From Streptomyces sp. KMM 9044 (GTDB taxonomy: Bacteria > Actinomycetota > Actinomycetes > Streptomycetales > Streptomycetaceae): a stretch of DNA of 64,000 bases. The number at the start of each line of letters is the position of its first letter. The first letter of the stretch is position 1. The stretch is taken from contig NZ_CP113910.1 in NCBI RefSeq assembly GCF_024701375.2, positions 2,542,001 through 2,606,000 on the forward strand, in the 5' to 3' direction. The translations under genes and the position numbers were made by a program. Positions 54,437-62,821 of this stretch are shown here, piece after piece. A model generated the notes under the pieces. It searched no databases and was not told the origin of the DNA. It was given only the letters and a program-made list of their open reading frames with translations.

Positions 54437-56617
54437 CAATGCAATGCCGGGAAGTTGAAGGCGGCGGGCGGTTGTCAAGCGGTTCCGGGGATTCTGTGGT
54501 TTGGAGGGTGCGCGAACGGGGCCTGCGGTAGTTGAGAAGTCGACCAAGACAAACTCAACACCGGAGGCCCCGTTGCCGGGTCAGTCTGGCACGACGACGT
54601 TCACCCGCACCATCACTACGGCGGGTGGACTGTATGCCCCTGGACACTTGGGGGCTTTGACCAGGTTCGTTCCGTTCGAGTTGGTGGACTCCGTTCTGGA
54701 GGGCCTGGGTCGGCGTACCGTGGTGCGCCGGGTCCCCTCGCGAGTGGCGGTCTACTTCGTACTGGCGCTGGTGCTGTTCCCGGGGCTGGGGTACGGGCAG
54801 GTGTGGGACAAGCTGATCGGTGCGGTCCGCCAACTCGGTGGCGGCGTCGAACTGCTGTCCCGCACGAGCCTGGGAGGGTTGCGTCGCAGGTTGGGGCCGG
54901 TTCCGTTCAAGGAGCTGTTCGAGGTCGTCGCGGGACCGCTGGGTGGCCGCCGGACGGTGGGCGTGTTCTACCGGGGCCTGCGCACGGTCGCGTTCGACGG
55001 CTGCAGGTCGACCCGGGTGCCGGAGTCCGCGGCCAACCTCGCCTGGCTGGGCAAGCACCGCCTCAGGGGCGACGCGCAGGCCAGCTACCCCCTGCTGCAC
55101 CTGATGGCCCTGATGGAGACCGGCACCCGGGCGGTACTGGGAGCGGTGCTCGGTGCGACGCGAGGCGAGGTCGGCATGGCACTGGAGCTCATGGACCGGG
55201 TCAAGGAGGGCATGCCCCTCCTCGCGGACCGGGGCTTCGACTCCAACGAGTTCATCCGCGCGGTCCACGCCGGCGGGGCCGCACTGTTGCTGCGCGCGTG
55301 CGCCACCCGCAGACCCGTGGTGCTGAAGATCCTGCACGACGGCTCGTACCTGTCGGTGATCGCCGGGGTCCCGGTCCGCATCATCGAGGCCCGGACCACT
55401 GTCACCTGCGCCGACGGCAGCACCCACCGCGGCGACTACCGGCTGATCACCACCCTGCTCGACGCCCGCCGCCACCCCGCCGGCGAACTCGTGACCCTCT
55501 ACCACCAGCGCTGGGAGATAGAAGTCGCGTTTCTGGCCCTGCGCCACACCATGGTCGGCGGCCAGGTCCTGCGCTCGCAGGACCCCCAGGGACTGCGGCA
55601 GGAGATGTGGGCCCTGCTCACGGTCTACCAGGTCATCCGCACCGCGATGGCCGACGCCACCGATGCGATCTCCGGCTGCGACCCGGACCGGGCCTGCTTC
55701 ACCGTCGCCCTGAACACCGCCCGCGACTCGCTCATCACCGCCACCGACATCCTGCCCGCACCAGGATGCGAACTGACCAGCACCATCACCCTGGCGGTAA
55801 GCGAGAACCTGCTGGACCCCCGCCGCCCACGCATCAGCGCACGCACCGTCAAATCCGCCTCCAGCCGATACAACTGGAGACCCGTCGACGAGGACCGCCC
55901 CCAGGTCAGCACGCCGGTCACCAGGATCGACACCGCCATCCACCCACCACGGGCCGCGCTCCTGATCCCCCGGGCCACCACCGCACCAGCACCCGCCCCC
56001 GAGCACCACGCCCCGCCGCGACCGCGCCCCCAGATCCCACTCCCGCCGCCGGCCCCGCCACACACCACCCGCCTGCAGGATCTTCGGGCGCTCATGGCCA
56101 CCGCCCCCGAACGCCACTGGCGCCTGGGCGAACTCAACGCGCTCCTACGCCTCGAACCCGTCAACGGACTCGGGCGCCAACTGCTCACCTGGTCACAGCG
56201 GGGAATCCTGACCAGGACCGGACACGGCACCTACGCCCTCCCCGAAGGCCCACCCATCACCTCCCGGCGCAGTCTTCGCCCAGAAGACGTCCTCACCGTC
56301 ATGGCCACCGAACCCGAACGCCACTGGCGCCCGAGGGAACTGGCGGAAGTCATGGGGACCTTCAAGGAGAGCACTCTCGCACAAGTCATGAGCACCTGGT
56401 CACACAAAGGACTGCTGACCAAGACCGCTCCAGCCGTCCATACCCTCCCCGGCAAGCCCACAACACGCCACGCCAGCGAACCAAGAAACGCAACAAAACA
56501 TCACAAACCAACCAGATCGATCTCCTCAGCCCCGCCCTCAACCCGAAGAATTGAACACCAAATCATCCAAGCCGCTTGACAACCACCCGCCGCCTTCAAC
56601 TGTCCGGCATTGCATTG
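54437..56617 (+). mobile_element. IS4-family insertion sequence, complete
   Basis: The ends are inverted repeats: CAATGCAATGCCGG at 54437-54450 and its complement at 56604-56617. Similarity continues inward (AGTTGAAGGCGGCGGG and GGTTGTCAAGCGG at both ends). The single transposase gene fills the element. Direct target duplications, usually 10-12 bp for IS4, are not seen next to the repeats. Confidence 0.85.
54573..56579 (+). CDS. IS4-family transposase with C-terminal winged-helix-like repeats
   Basis: This 668-aa transposase has the DDE fold: the first Asp in VAFDGCRSTRVPES, the second in LLADRGFDSNEFI, and the IS4 Y-R-E signature in YHQRWEIEVAFLALRHTM near residue 315. The core ends near 450. 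The extra C-terminal region holds two related units (about 501-555 and 568-625) that share ERHWR, L-T-W-S and GILTRTGHGTYAL-like parts, resembling winged-helix domains. Such an extension is not part of the basic IS4 protein. The start is a TTG at 54573 after CCGGAGG. The gene is intact. Confidence 0.85.
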   Translation: MPGQSGTTTFTRTITTAGGLYAPGHLGALTRFVPFELVDSVLEGLGRRTVVRRVPSRVAVYFVLALVLFPGLGYGQVWDKLIGAVRQLGGGVELLSRTSLGGLRRRLGPVPFKELFEVVAGPLGGRRTVGVFYRGLRTVAFDGCRSTRVPESAANLAWLGKHRLRGDAQASYPLLHLMALMETGTRAVLGAVLGATRGEVGMALELMDRVKEGMPLLADRGFDSNEFIRAVHAGGAALLLRACATRRPVVLKILHDGSYLSVIAGVPVRIIEARTTVTCADGSTHRGDYRLITTLLDARRHPAGELVTLYHQRWEIEVAFLALRHTMVGGQVLRSQDPQGLRQEMWALLTVYQVIRTAMADATDAISGCDPDRACFTVALNTARDSLITATDILPAPGCELTSTITLAVSENLLDPRRPRISARTVKSASSRYNWRPVDEDRPQVSTPVTRIDTAIHPPRAALLIPRATTAPAPAPEHHAPPRPRPQIPLPPPAPPHTTRLQDLRALMATAPERHWRLGELNALLRLEPVNGLGRQLLTWSQRGILTRTGHGTYALPEGPPITSRRSLRPEDVLTVMATEPERHWRPRELAEVMGTFKESTLAQVMSTWSHKGLLTKTAPAVHTLPGKPTTRHASEPRNATKHHKPTRSISSAPPSTRRIEHQIIQAA

Positions 56618-56744
56618 CCTGGGTCTCGGAGCCTGCGCCTTCTCCACCAGGAACGACATCCGCCCGGGCCGGCGTGACGGTGACCGCCATGACGAGGCCG
56701 ACCAGGACAAGTCCTCCCAATGGCAGACGTGTTACGGCTGACAC
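56618..56744 (-). pseudogene. Signal-peptide-bearing N-terminal fragment cut by the IS4-family element
   Basis: From the GTG at 56744, with GAGGGGAG eight bases upstream, 42 codons encode MSAVTRLPLGGLVLVGLVMA followed by VTVTPARADVVPGGEGAG. This is a good Sec signal peptide with an ARA-D cleavage site. The frame then enters the IS inverted repeat. If the IS is removed exactly, this frame joins the fragment at 54096-54436 in frame. Whether the two are one gene is uncertain. Confidence 0.45.
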
Positions 56745-56779
56745 TGGGCGGCTCCCCTCGACGAGACAATGCGGGATGT

Positions 56780-57405
56780 CTACCACACGCCCTCGGCACT
56801 CTTTTCGAGCTTGGTGTTGTAGAGCACGTAGCTGTTCTTGGTCACGGGCGCCTCATGGACCTTGTTGGTCTTCTTGTCCTTGCTGAAGCCCTTGCTCTCG
56901 TCCGCGCAGAAAATGATCACCGCCGACTTCTCATCCTTGAGAGTCACTTTGCTTTCGTAGTAACGGACTTCGCCCGTCATCGTGGCCCCAGCTTTTTCGA
57001 ACTGGTTGACCCGGGATAGAGCTGCTTCCAAAGCCTTGCCCGTGTTGCAGAAGGCCAGAGCCTCGCCGTTGGCGTCTGTGCCTGCAATGGCTGCGTCCAC
57101 CGCCCTCATGCGCTCTGCGTTGTCCGCCAGGACGGCGTCCTTGACCTGATCACCCGTTTCCTCGCCCTCGAAGACCAGCGTGTCATCAGACGGCAGTTCG
57201 ATCTTCGGGCGCCCCTCGGCGGCCGGCGCCGATGATCCACCCGGCGAGGCCGGCTTCTCGCCCCCCGTGCCCGCGCCCGCGATCTTGTCGCTGTCCTTCC
57301 TTGTTCTTGGCGGAGCCCTCCTCGCTGTCGCCGCACGCGGACAGCGTCAGGGCTGCGGTGGCGGTCAGCGCGAGCACTGCGAGCCAGGGTATGGCGGCGG
57401 TTCAC
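56780..57405 (-). pseudogene. Secreted lipoprotein gene with frameshifts
   Basis: The N-terminus MNRRHTLA (GTG at 57405), the lipobox stretch LALTATAALTLSACGDSEEG, the spacer DKIAGAGTGGEKPASPGG and the body LPSDDTLVFEGEETGDQVKD, then AFCNTGKALEAALSRVNQFE and VRYYESKVTLKDEKSAVIIF lie in order but in different frames. One shift is near 57388-57392 and another, one base, near 57297-57303 at AAGGAAGG. With both repaired it would be a lipoprotein of about 200 aa of unknown function. Two shifts suggest decay; translation could still start at the ATG at 57109 without export. Confidence 0.55.
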
Positions 57406-57712
57406 GGTGCCGGCTCCCGGTGGGGCGAGGCTTCTCTCGAGCGAACCCACGCTATCCAGCGATGCGTAACGACACCAGGAAAGTCAGCGACGACTTGCCG
57501 GGCGTATACGACCAAACTCTTGGCCGCTCGCCTGTCTTGGGGCGGCGCCCTTACGCAAGTCGGCATCGCCGACGCTCCGGCTCTCGACGTCGGCCGGAGG
57601 CGTTGTCACAGGGGGACGCTAGGTTCACTGCTTGTGGGGCCGGTCGTGGTGGTTGGAGCCGCCATTCCACCTTGCCCCAGATATTTTTGACGAATCATCA
57701 GGAGATACTGTC
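57406..57712. other. Gap of 307 bp before the discoidin-like gene
   Basis: No gene is supported. The right end holds an AT-rich patch ATATTTTTGACGAATCATCA followed by the GGAGA ribosome site for the next gene, so its promoter is probably here. Confidence 0.4.
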
Positions 57713-59257
57713 ATGAGCATGGAAGCCACCTACGCGGACTTCTCCGTCAGCCCGGCCCGGCTGGCCAACGCCGATGTCCGGCACGACGACGGCCGGTTCG
57801 CCGGGGCCCATCTGGCGCTCGGCGCGGGTGGGACCGTGACCATGGAGTTCGAGGTGGAGGACCCCGAGGACATCCCCCAGGCGACGCTCACCGTCACCGC
57901 TCTTGTCTCCAAGCTCGGCCCCGAGCCCGGGTACGCGCCCGTCGACATCCTGCTCCAGGGCGAGGCACTGGCCGAGGGCCTCACCGTGCCCGGTGGCGGC
58001 GACCTCCCGCAGGACAACGTCTTCGCTGTGCCCGGACATCTGCTCAAGGCCGGGACCAACACCCTGGAGATACGCTGCTCCGCCAAGGCCCGCAGCATGT
58101 TCTGGCTCTACCGGATCACTCTCGACCCCGTCGCCCAGCGGGGCCGCTCCGAGCGCGCGTGGAATGCGGAGGCCGCCCGGGACTCGGTCTTCACGTACCG
58201 GACCGAACGCCGTTCCGCCCACGCCTCCCCTTTCCGCTCCTGGCAGGCGGCCCCGCGGCTGCTGTTCCACATCGACCGGGACGAGAACTCGCTGCCCGCG
58301 CAGCTCAGCTGGAAGGGTGACGACGGTACCGAGACGGCCATCAGCTTCCAGTCCAACATGTCGGACTTCCACGGCGTCCACCGTGCCGCCGACGGTACGG
58401 CGTACGAGTACCGGGGCCGTCTCACCGGCAGGTGGCCGTACGCGGAGGGCATGCCTGACGCCCCGGTCTCCGGCTCGCACCACCTGCACCGCTTCCGCAC
58501 CGAGGAGGGCTGGGGCGGCGGCTGGCACCGTTCCCACGAACTGCGGCTCCTGGTGGACGACGGCGGCCCCGCCCCCGCGGAGCGGGTGTCCTGGCGCGAC
58601 CAGCGCGGGAACTCCGGAGTGGCCGTGCTGCACACCCTGTCGAACGAGGTCGGGGCCACCGAGGTCGAGGCGAGCGACGAGTTCGAGGAAGCCGGCGAGA
58701 TCGCGGAAAACCTCATTGAGGACTCCCACGACAAGTGGCTGGCCGGCGACGACGTCGCCCTGCTCGACTTCACCCTCGCCCGTCCCGCCGCCGTCACCTC
58801 GTACACCCTCACCTCCGCGAACGACTGCGCCGAGCGCGATCCTCGCGACTGGACCCTCCTCGGGTCCCACGACGGCACGGCCTGGACCCCCTTGGACGTG
58901 CGCATCGGGGAGAGGTTCACCGACCGCTTCGAGACGCGGGAGTTCTTCCTGCGTCCCCGCGCCGACATGCCCGCCTTCCGTCACTACCGCCTCGACATCA
59001 CCCGCAACTCCGGCGGGAGCGAGACGCAGCTCACCGGGGTCCGTTTCGTCGCGGCCCCCTCCGGCAAGGGGTTCACCGGCTACTACCAGCGCTACAACGA
59101 GGGGCCGATCGGCTACCGGGGTACGCCGGTTCCCTCCGCGCCCGCCGCCGCCCTCCCGGCACCCCTCCTCGTCTCGGACCTGGACGCCGCCGTGGAGAGC
59201 CTGACCGGCACCGCCCAGACCCTTGCCGCCCTTGCGGCCCGCCTCCGCGGCAACTGA
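57713..59257 (+). CDS. Discoidin (F5/8 type C)-like protein
   Basis: This 514-aa protein has an N-terminal beta-rich domain (about 1-145) with GGTVTMEFEVEDPEDIPQA and TNTLEIRCSAKARSMFWLY, like a carbohydrate-binding jelly roll. The middle part (about 180-320) contains HIDRDENSLPAQLSWKGDDG. The C-terminal domain (about 330-455) is F5/8 type C-like (LDFTLARPAAVTSYTLTSAN, DPRDWTLLGSHDGTAW, FRHYRLDITRNSGGSETQL). No signal peptide is visible. It may bind glycans, but no enzyme motif is seen. The ATG at 57713 follows CAGGAGA. Confidence 0.7.
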   Translation: MSMEATYADFSVSPARLANADVRHDDGRFAGAHLALGAGGTVTMEFEVEDPEDIPQATLTVTALVSKLGPEPGYAPVDILLQGEALAEGLTVPGGGDLPQDNVFAVPGHLLKAGTNTLEIRCSAKARSMFWLYRITLDPVAQRGRSERAWNAEAARDSVFTYRTERRSAHASPFRSWQAAPRLLFHIDRDENSLPAQLSWKGDDGTETAISFQSNMSDFHGVHRAADGTAYEYRGRLTGRWPYAEGMPDAPVSGSHHLHRFRTEEGWGGGWHRSHELRLLVDDGGPAPAERVSWRDQRGNSGVAVLHTLSNEVGATEVEASDEFEEAGEIAENLIEDSHDKWLAGDDVALLDFTLARPAAVTSYTLTSANDCAERDPRDWTLLGSHDGTAWTPLDVRIGERFTDRFETREFFLRPRADMPAFRHYRLDITRNSGGSETQLTGVRFVAAPSGKGFTGYYQRYNEGPIGYRGTPVPSAPAAALPAPLLVSDLDAAVESLTGTAQTLAALAARLRGN

Positions 59258-59315
59258 CCATAGGGAGGCGGGAAGAAACGTAAGAGACCGAAGAGGCGGG
59301 AGGGGCGGGGTGTTG

Positions 59316-59732
59316 ATGGCGGCCTGGCGAGACGGGTGTGGGGAGTTGGTCGTGCCGGGTCACGAGGGACGGCCGGACGTGCGGGTACCGCTGGAGATCG
59401 CCGCCTCCTACCGCACCCGCACCAAAGGGCTGTTGGGGCGGGACTCGCTCGACGGCGCGCTGCTCCTCTCCCCCGCCAACAGCATCCACACCTTCCGTAT
59501 GCGCATGCCCATCGACGTCGCCTATCTGGACCGGCGTCTGCGCGTCATCGCTGTACGCACCATGGCTCCGGGACGGCTGGGGCTGCCGAGGATGCGGGCG
59601 CGGCATGTCGTCGAGTCCGGGGCCGGGGCGATGACGGGGTGGGGGCTGAGGAGAGGGGTGCGGGTGACAGTGCTGACGAGCCCTCCCGGCCCCAGCATCG
59701 TGAAGGCGGCGCCCGCCACGCCGCACGACTAG
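59316..59732 (+). CDS. DUF192-family protein
   Basis: This 138-aa protein matches DUF192: VPLEIAASYRTRTKGLLGRD, then LLLSPANSIHTFRMRMPIDV and AYLDRRLRVIAVRTMAPGRL. The motif with IHTFxMRxPID defines the family, whose role is unknown; many members are exported, but this one has no clear signal peptide. The ATG at 59316 follows GGGAGGGG; a GTG at 59310 is an alternative. The stop codon sits in CTAG, where an IS630 relic begins. Confidence 0.85.
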   Translation: MAAWRDGCGELVVPGHEGRPDVRVPLEIAASYRTRTKGLLGRDSLDGALLLSPANSIHTFRMRMPIDVAYLDRRLRVIAVRTMAPGRLGLPRMRARHVVESGAGAMTGWGLRRGVRVTVLTSPPGPSIVKAAPATPHD

Positions 59733-60235
59733 TGCCCTGCGCCGGGAATTCGATCAAGATGTGAAGCGAGGTGTTGAAGGATCTCGTCGGCGTCCTTCGT
59801 CCAGACGAAGGGCTTCGGGTTGTCGTTCCGCTGGGCGGTCCAGGCTCGGATGCCCCGTTCCAGGGCCTGGAGGTTCTTGTGGACTCCGCGTCGTATCTTC
59901 TTGTCCGTCAGCAGGCCGAACCGTCACACGACTTGGTTGAGCCAGGACGAGTGGGTCGGTGTGAAGTGCAGGTGGAAGCGGGGGTGGGCCTCCAGCCACT
60001 TGCGGACCGCCGGCGCCGTGTGGGTGCTGTAGCTGTCGCAGATCAGGGGGACGTCGAGGTGGGCGGGAACCTCCTTGTCCAGCTCGGCGAGGAACTTCTT
60101 GAACCCCGCTGCACGGTGGCGGTGGATGGAGCTGATCACCTCGCCTGTTGCGACGTCCAGGGCGGCGAACAGGGTAGTGATGCCGTGACGGACGTAGCCG
60201 TGGGTACGGCACTCGGGCATCAGGGCTTCGGCGTA
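59729..60235 (-). pseudogene. IS630-family transposase, C-terminal relic
   Basis: The fragment gives [40 protein letters not shown] (second catalytic Asp), [13 protein letters not shown] and, after an in-frame TGA at 59924-59926, [20 protein letters not shown] and [20 protein letters not shown]. The normal NQVERWFG holding the catalytic Glu is lost (NQVV-stop-RFG). The N-terminal third is missing, cut at the ISAs1 edge. Its end coincides with CTAG at 59729-59732, a known IS630 target, within the DUF192 stop. Confidence 0.75.
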
Positions 60236-60257
60236 GTCCGATGTCGTCCGTTTTGAT

Positions 60258-61473
60258 CATGTGAGGCCGAGAAGGGCAAGGGGCCGGGTGTGGTCTCGGG
60301 CTTCCCGTCGGAGGCCGGAGGCGATGTTGCGGGCGCCGGTCGGGCGGAGAGCTCCGATCGCGAGGTTTCTGCAGGTGGCCATCGCTCTGGGGGGTGTTTC
60401 CGGTCCTCCGCAGCTGGGAGGCGTCCTCGGCGGAGGTGACGTCCCTGACGTGGCGCAGGGCCTCGACGCTCCGGTGCCTTCGAATCAGTCGGGCGAGCCG
60501 AGCCGGCCTGCTCGGCGGTGAGGCCGGTGACCGCGTAGACGGTCTTGAGGCCGATCTTCCCGGACTTGCGGTGGACGCGGCGGTGGACGATCCGGACGGC
60601 CTGGCGGACGCCGGGAAAAGCAGGTTGCTGACCCGTGCACACCTTCAGCCGGCGGGTCTCCCGGCGGCCGTGACCGGTCGCACGGGTCCTGTCCTGCAGT
60701 GGGATCTGCTTCCAGGAAAGGGACTTGAGCTGCTGACGGAGCTTCTTCGTGTTGCGCTCGGCGATCACGATGTAGTGGGCCTGCCGGTCGAGCAGGTAGA
60801 CGGCGTGGTCATGCCGGGTGTGCATCGCGTCGCTGGTGACGACCGTGCCGGCCAGATCCCCGATGCTGTCGAGCAGAGGCCGGCAGCGGGTGATCTCGTT
60901 GGTCTTCTCACCGACGTCCATCTGGGCCAGGACCAGTGCGTTCGCGTGGTCACAGGCGGCCAGGAGGTGGATTTCCCGTCCCTTCGCGCGGGCCGCACCC
61001 CGCGGCGGCTCCTCGTCGACCGCGAGCCCTCTCAGCCCTTGCCCCCCTGGTCTTCCGGTCCGCGAGCCAGGCTCCGACCGCCCGGTCCAGGGCGTCCGCG
61101 TCGATTCTGGCGAGCAGTCGCCGGATCGTGGATTCCGCGGGCCAGGACCGTTTCGGGACCAGCGGGTCGACGACCGTGCCGAGCCGTTCGAGCAGGGCGG
61201 CGGTGCGTCGGCCACCCCTCCACTCACCGCGAGCAGGGATCGCGCTCCGGCGAGGACCGTGCAGGCCGTCAGTGCCAGGAGCGTCACGAGAGGATGCCGT
61301 TCTCCCCGTGGATCCCGCGGGGCCGGGACCTGCGCGAGGCGTTCCAGCAGATCCGGAGGGTCGCTCCCGGACACTTCCGGATGCGGTCTGAGCTGGTCGA
61401 AGGCAGGGGAGATCAGAGATGATGCATCGGCAGGCACGGGCAGTCCAAGGTCGCAGAGCGTAGAGAACTCCAT
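60258..61473 (-). pseudogene. ISAs1-family transposase, frameshifted
   Basis: The start [20 protein letters not shown] and [20 protein letters not shown] is typical of ISAs1 transposases. The frame then slips: [20 protein letters not shown] lies in another frame near 61100-61150, the original frame resumes at [20 protein letters not shown] and [20 protein letters not shown], and slips again after [14 protein letters not shown]. The C-terminal [13 protein letters not shown] end at 60258 is recognisable. At least three shifts make it inactive. It appears to have inserted into the IS630 element. Confidence 0.75.
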
Positions 61474-62002
61474 GATCGCGGACGTCCGTGCCTGCTCTGC
61501 GCCGGCCCCTGCCCGACATGACGAGACGTCAGCAACCGGGCGTCAGCCGACCGACTGCGCCGAAGTTTTGACCGAGGAGGGCGCGGCAGTACGCGACTCC
61601 CGGTTCGCGCTCCATCCAGATGTTGCCGGTGAGGGGTCTCCGTTGTTGCGTTGTCGGACCATCCGGCTGGTTTCCGCTGCGCCCTTCGAGATGCACGACG
61701 AATGGATCGTCCTACCTCGCCACCACCTCCCCGAAGGGGATATGGGCGATATCTGCCGCAAACTCTCTTTTAGTTCCTTCGTGCCACCCAACGCACCGAA
61801 ATGCAACCGCCAGTTGATCCCCAACACCATGACGGGGGACACTACCCGGCGGATGCGTGTTCCCGACCGAGTGGCACTTGCTTCAATATCCTCCCGTGCA
61901 GGCCATCGGGAGCCATTTACCCAAAGATTGCCGGGCAGTTGACCTCAGGGTTTCGTGGTAGCGTTCCTGCCCGGTGGGACAGTGCAACCTGAAAGGGAAA
62001 TC
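61474..62002. other. Gap of 530 bp with possible transposase relic
   Basis: This region lies between the ISAs1 relic and the gene at 62003. Its GC content is lower than the core. A fragment resembling the end of an IS256-family transposase lies on the plus strand near 61620-61760. No intact gene is seen. Confidence 0.4.
61620..61760 (+). pseudogene. Possible IS256-family transposase C-terminal relic
   Basis: The plus-strand frame encodes LVSAAPFEMHDEWIVLPRHH followed by LPEGDMGDI. This resembles the HDEW-(x)n-R-R-Y-L-S-E-G-S-M end of IS256-family transposases. No other part of the gene is visible. The call is tentative. Confidence 0.35.
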
Positions 62003-62611
62003 GTGAACACGGAGAAGATCGCCGCTCGCCGCCTCTCACTGGAAGAGGTGACGAAGCTCGGCGTGAAGGACAGGCTCTTCGTTTCCGCCGACACGGCAGA
62101 ACTCAAACTTCCCGACTGCTATGTCCCTGCTTTTCTGACCAAGTCCGGTGGGGATTTCGAGGGCGGCTCGATCACGGCGAGAACCGTATTCCAGGAAGAG
62201 GTCTCCTGCCTTCCCGACGACGAGGATGAAGCCGGAATCTACTTGGCCGACGAGAACGGCTCGGTGACCATCGAGGTCCTCCAGTCCGCCGGTGTCGTGC
62301 TGGACCTGGCACTTTTCGTCCCTGGTGGGGACAAGGGGGCCCTCACTGCCCTTTACGCTGCGGCCCGGCAGGCGTTCGGCGCCGACGTCGTGCAGATCTG
62401 GCGCCAGGGCCTCAAGGAGGTTCCCGACGTGAAGGTCGACATCTTCGAGGAGCAGACTCCCCGGGGGCGCAAGGGGAGCGACAGCCCCAAGCGTGACCGT
62501 CGCGCGATCGACACCTACCCCACCCGCGCGGACTTCATCGAGTTCTCCGCGGGGTGGAAGCGGGTCGTTGAGGTTCACAGGCCGATCGTTGACGACACCC
62601 CGACCATCTGA
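62003..62611 (+). CDS. Unrecognised protein (202 aa), lower GC
   Basis: I do not recognise this protein. It has no signal peptide or membrane segment. It is acidic with LSLEEVTKLGVKDRLFVSAD early, QEEVSCLPDDEDEAGIYLAD in the middle and TYPTRADFIEFSAGWKRVVE late, suggesting a compact alpha/beta fold. The start is GTG at 62003 after GAAAGGGAAA. Codon use is less GC-biased than the core, which suggests recent acquisition. A hairpin follows the stop. It is convergent with the amidinotransferase gene. Confidence 0.6.
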   Translation: MNTEKIAARRLSLEEVTKLGVKDRLFVSADTAELKLPDCYVPAFLTKSGGDFEGGSITARTVFQEEVSCLPDDEDEAGIYLADENGSVTIEVLQSAGVVLDLALFVPGGDKGALTALYAAARQAFGADVVQIWRQGLKEVPDVKVDIFEEQTPRGRKGSDSPKRDRRAIDTYPTRADFIEFSAGWKRVVEVHRPIVDDTPTI

Positions 62612-62666
62612 GGCGGCGTCACCTCTCGTCTCGACCTGAGAGGACGCCGAGAACGCATGCGCCGGA

Positions 62667-62703
62667 TCCGACGGCTCCCTGAGCTGCCCAGGGAGCCGTC
62701 GGA
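62667..62703. terminator. Strong hairpin between convergent genes
   Basis: TCCGACGGCTCCCTG (62667-62681) pairs perfectly with CAGGGAGCCGTCGGA (62689-62703). On the plus strand AAAATAA follows instead of T residues, but the stem lies between two convergent stop codons. Confidence 0.65.
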
Positions 62704-62821
62704 AAATAACCCACGAATGTCGAAGCGCCGTTCCACCGGGGCAGCGCTTCCTCGGTCATGGGCACCACGTACGCCGTCCAGTGCGCGGCGCTCGGGGTGA
62801 CCTCGGCGGCCGGTGGGGTCG

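Noticed and set aside
61543..61842. 99-codon minus-strand gene between the ISAs1 relic and the gene at 62003
   Set aside because: It lacks homology, and the opposite strand shows a transposase-like ending that better explains the sequence.
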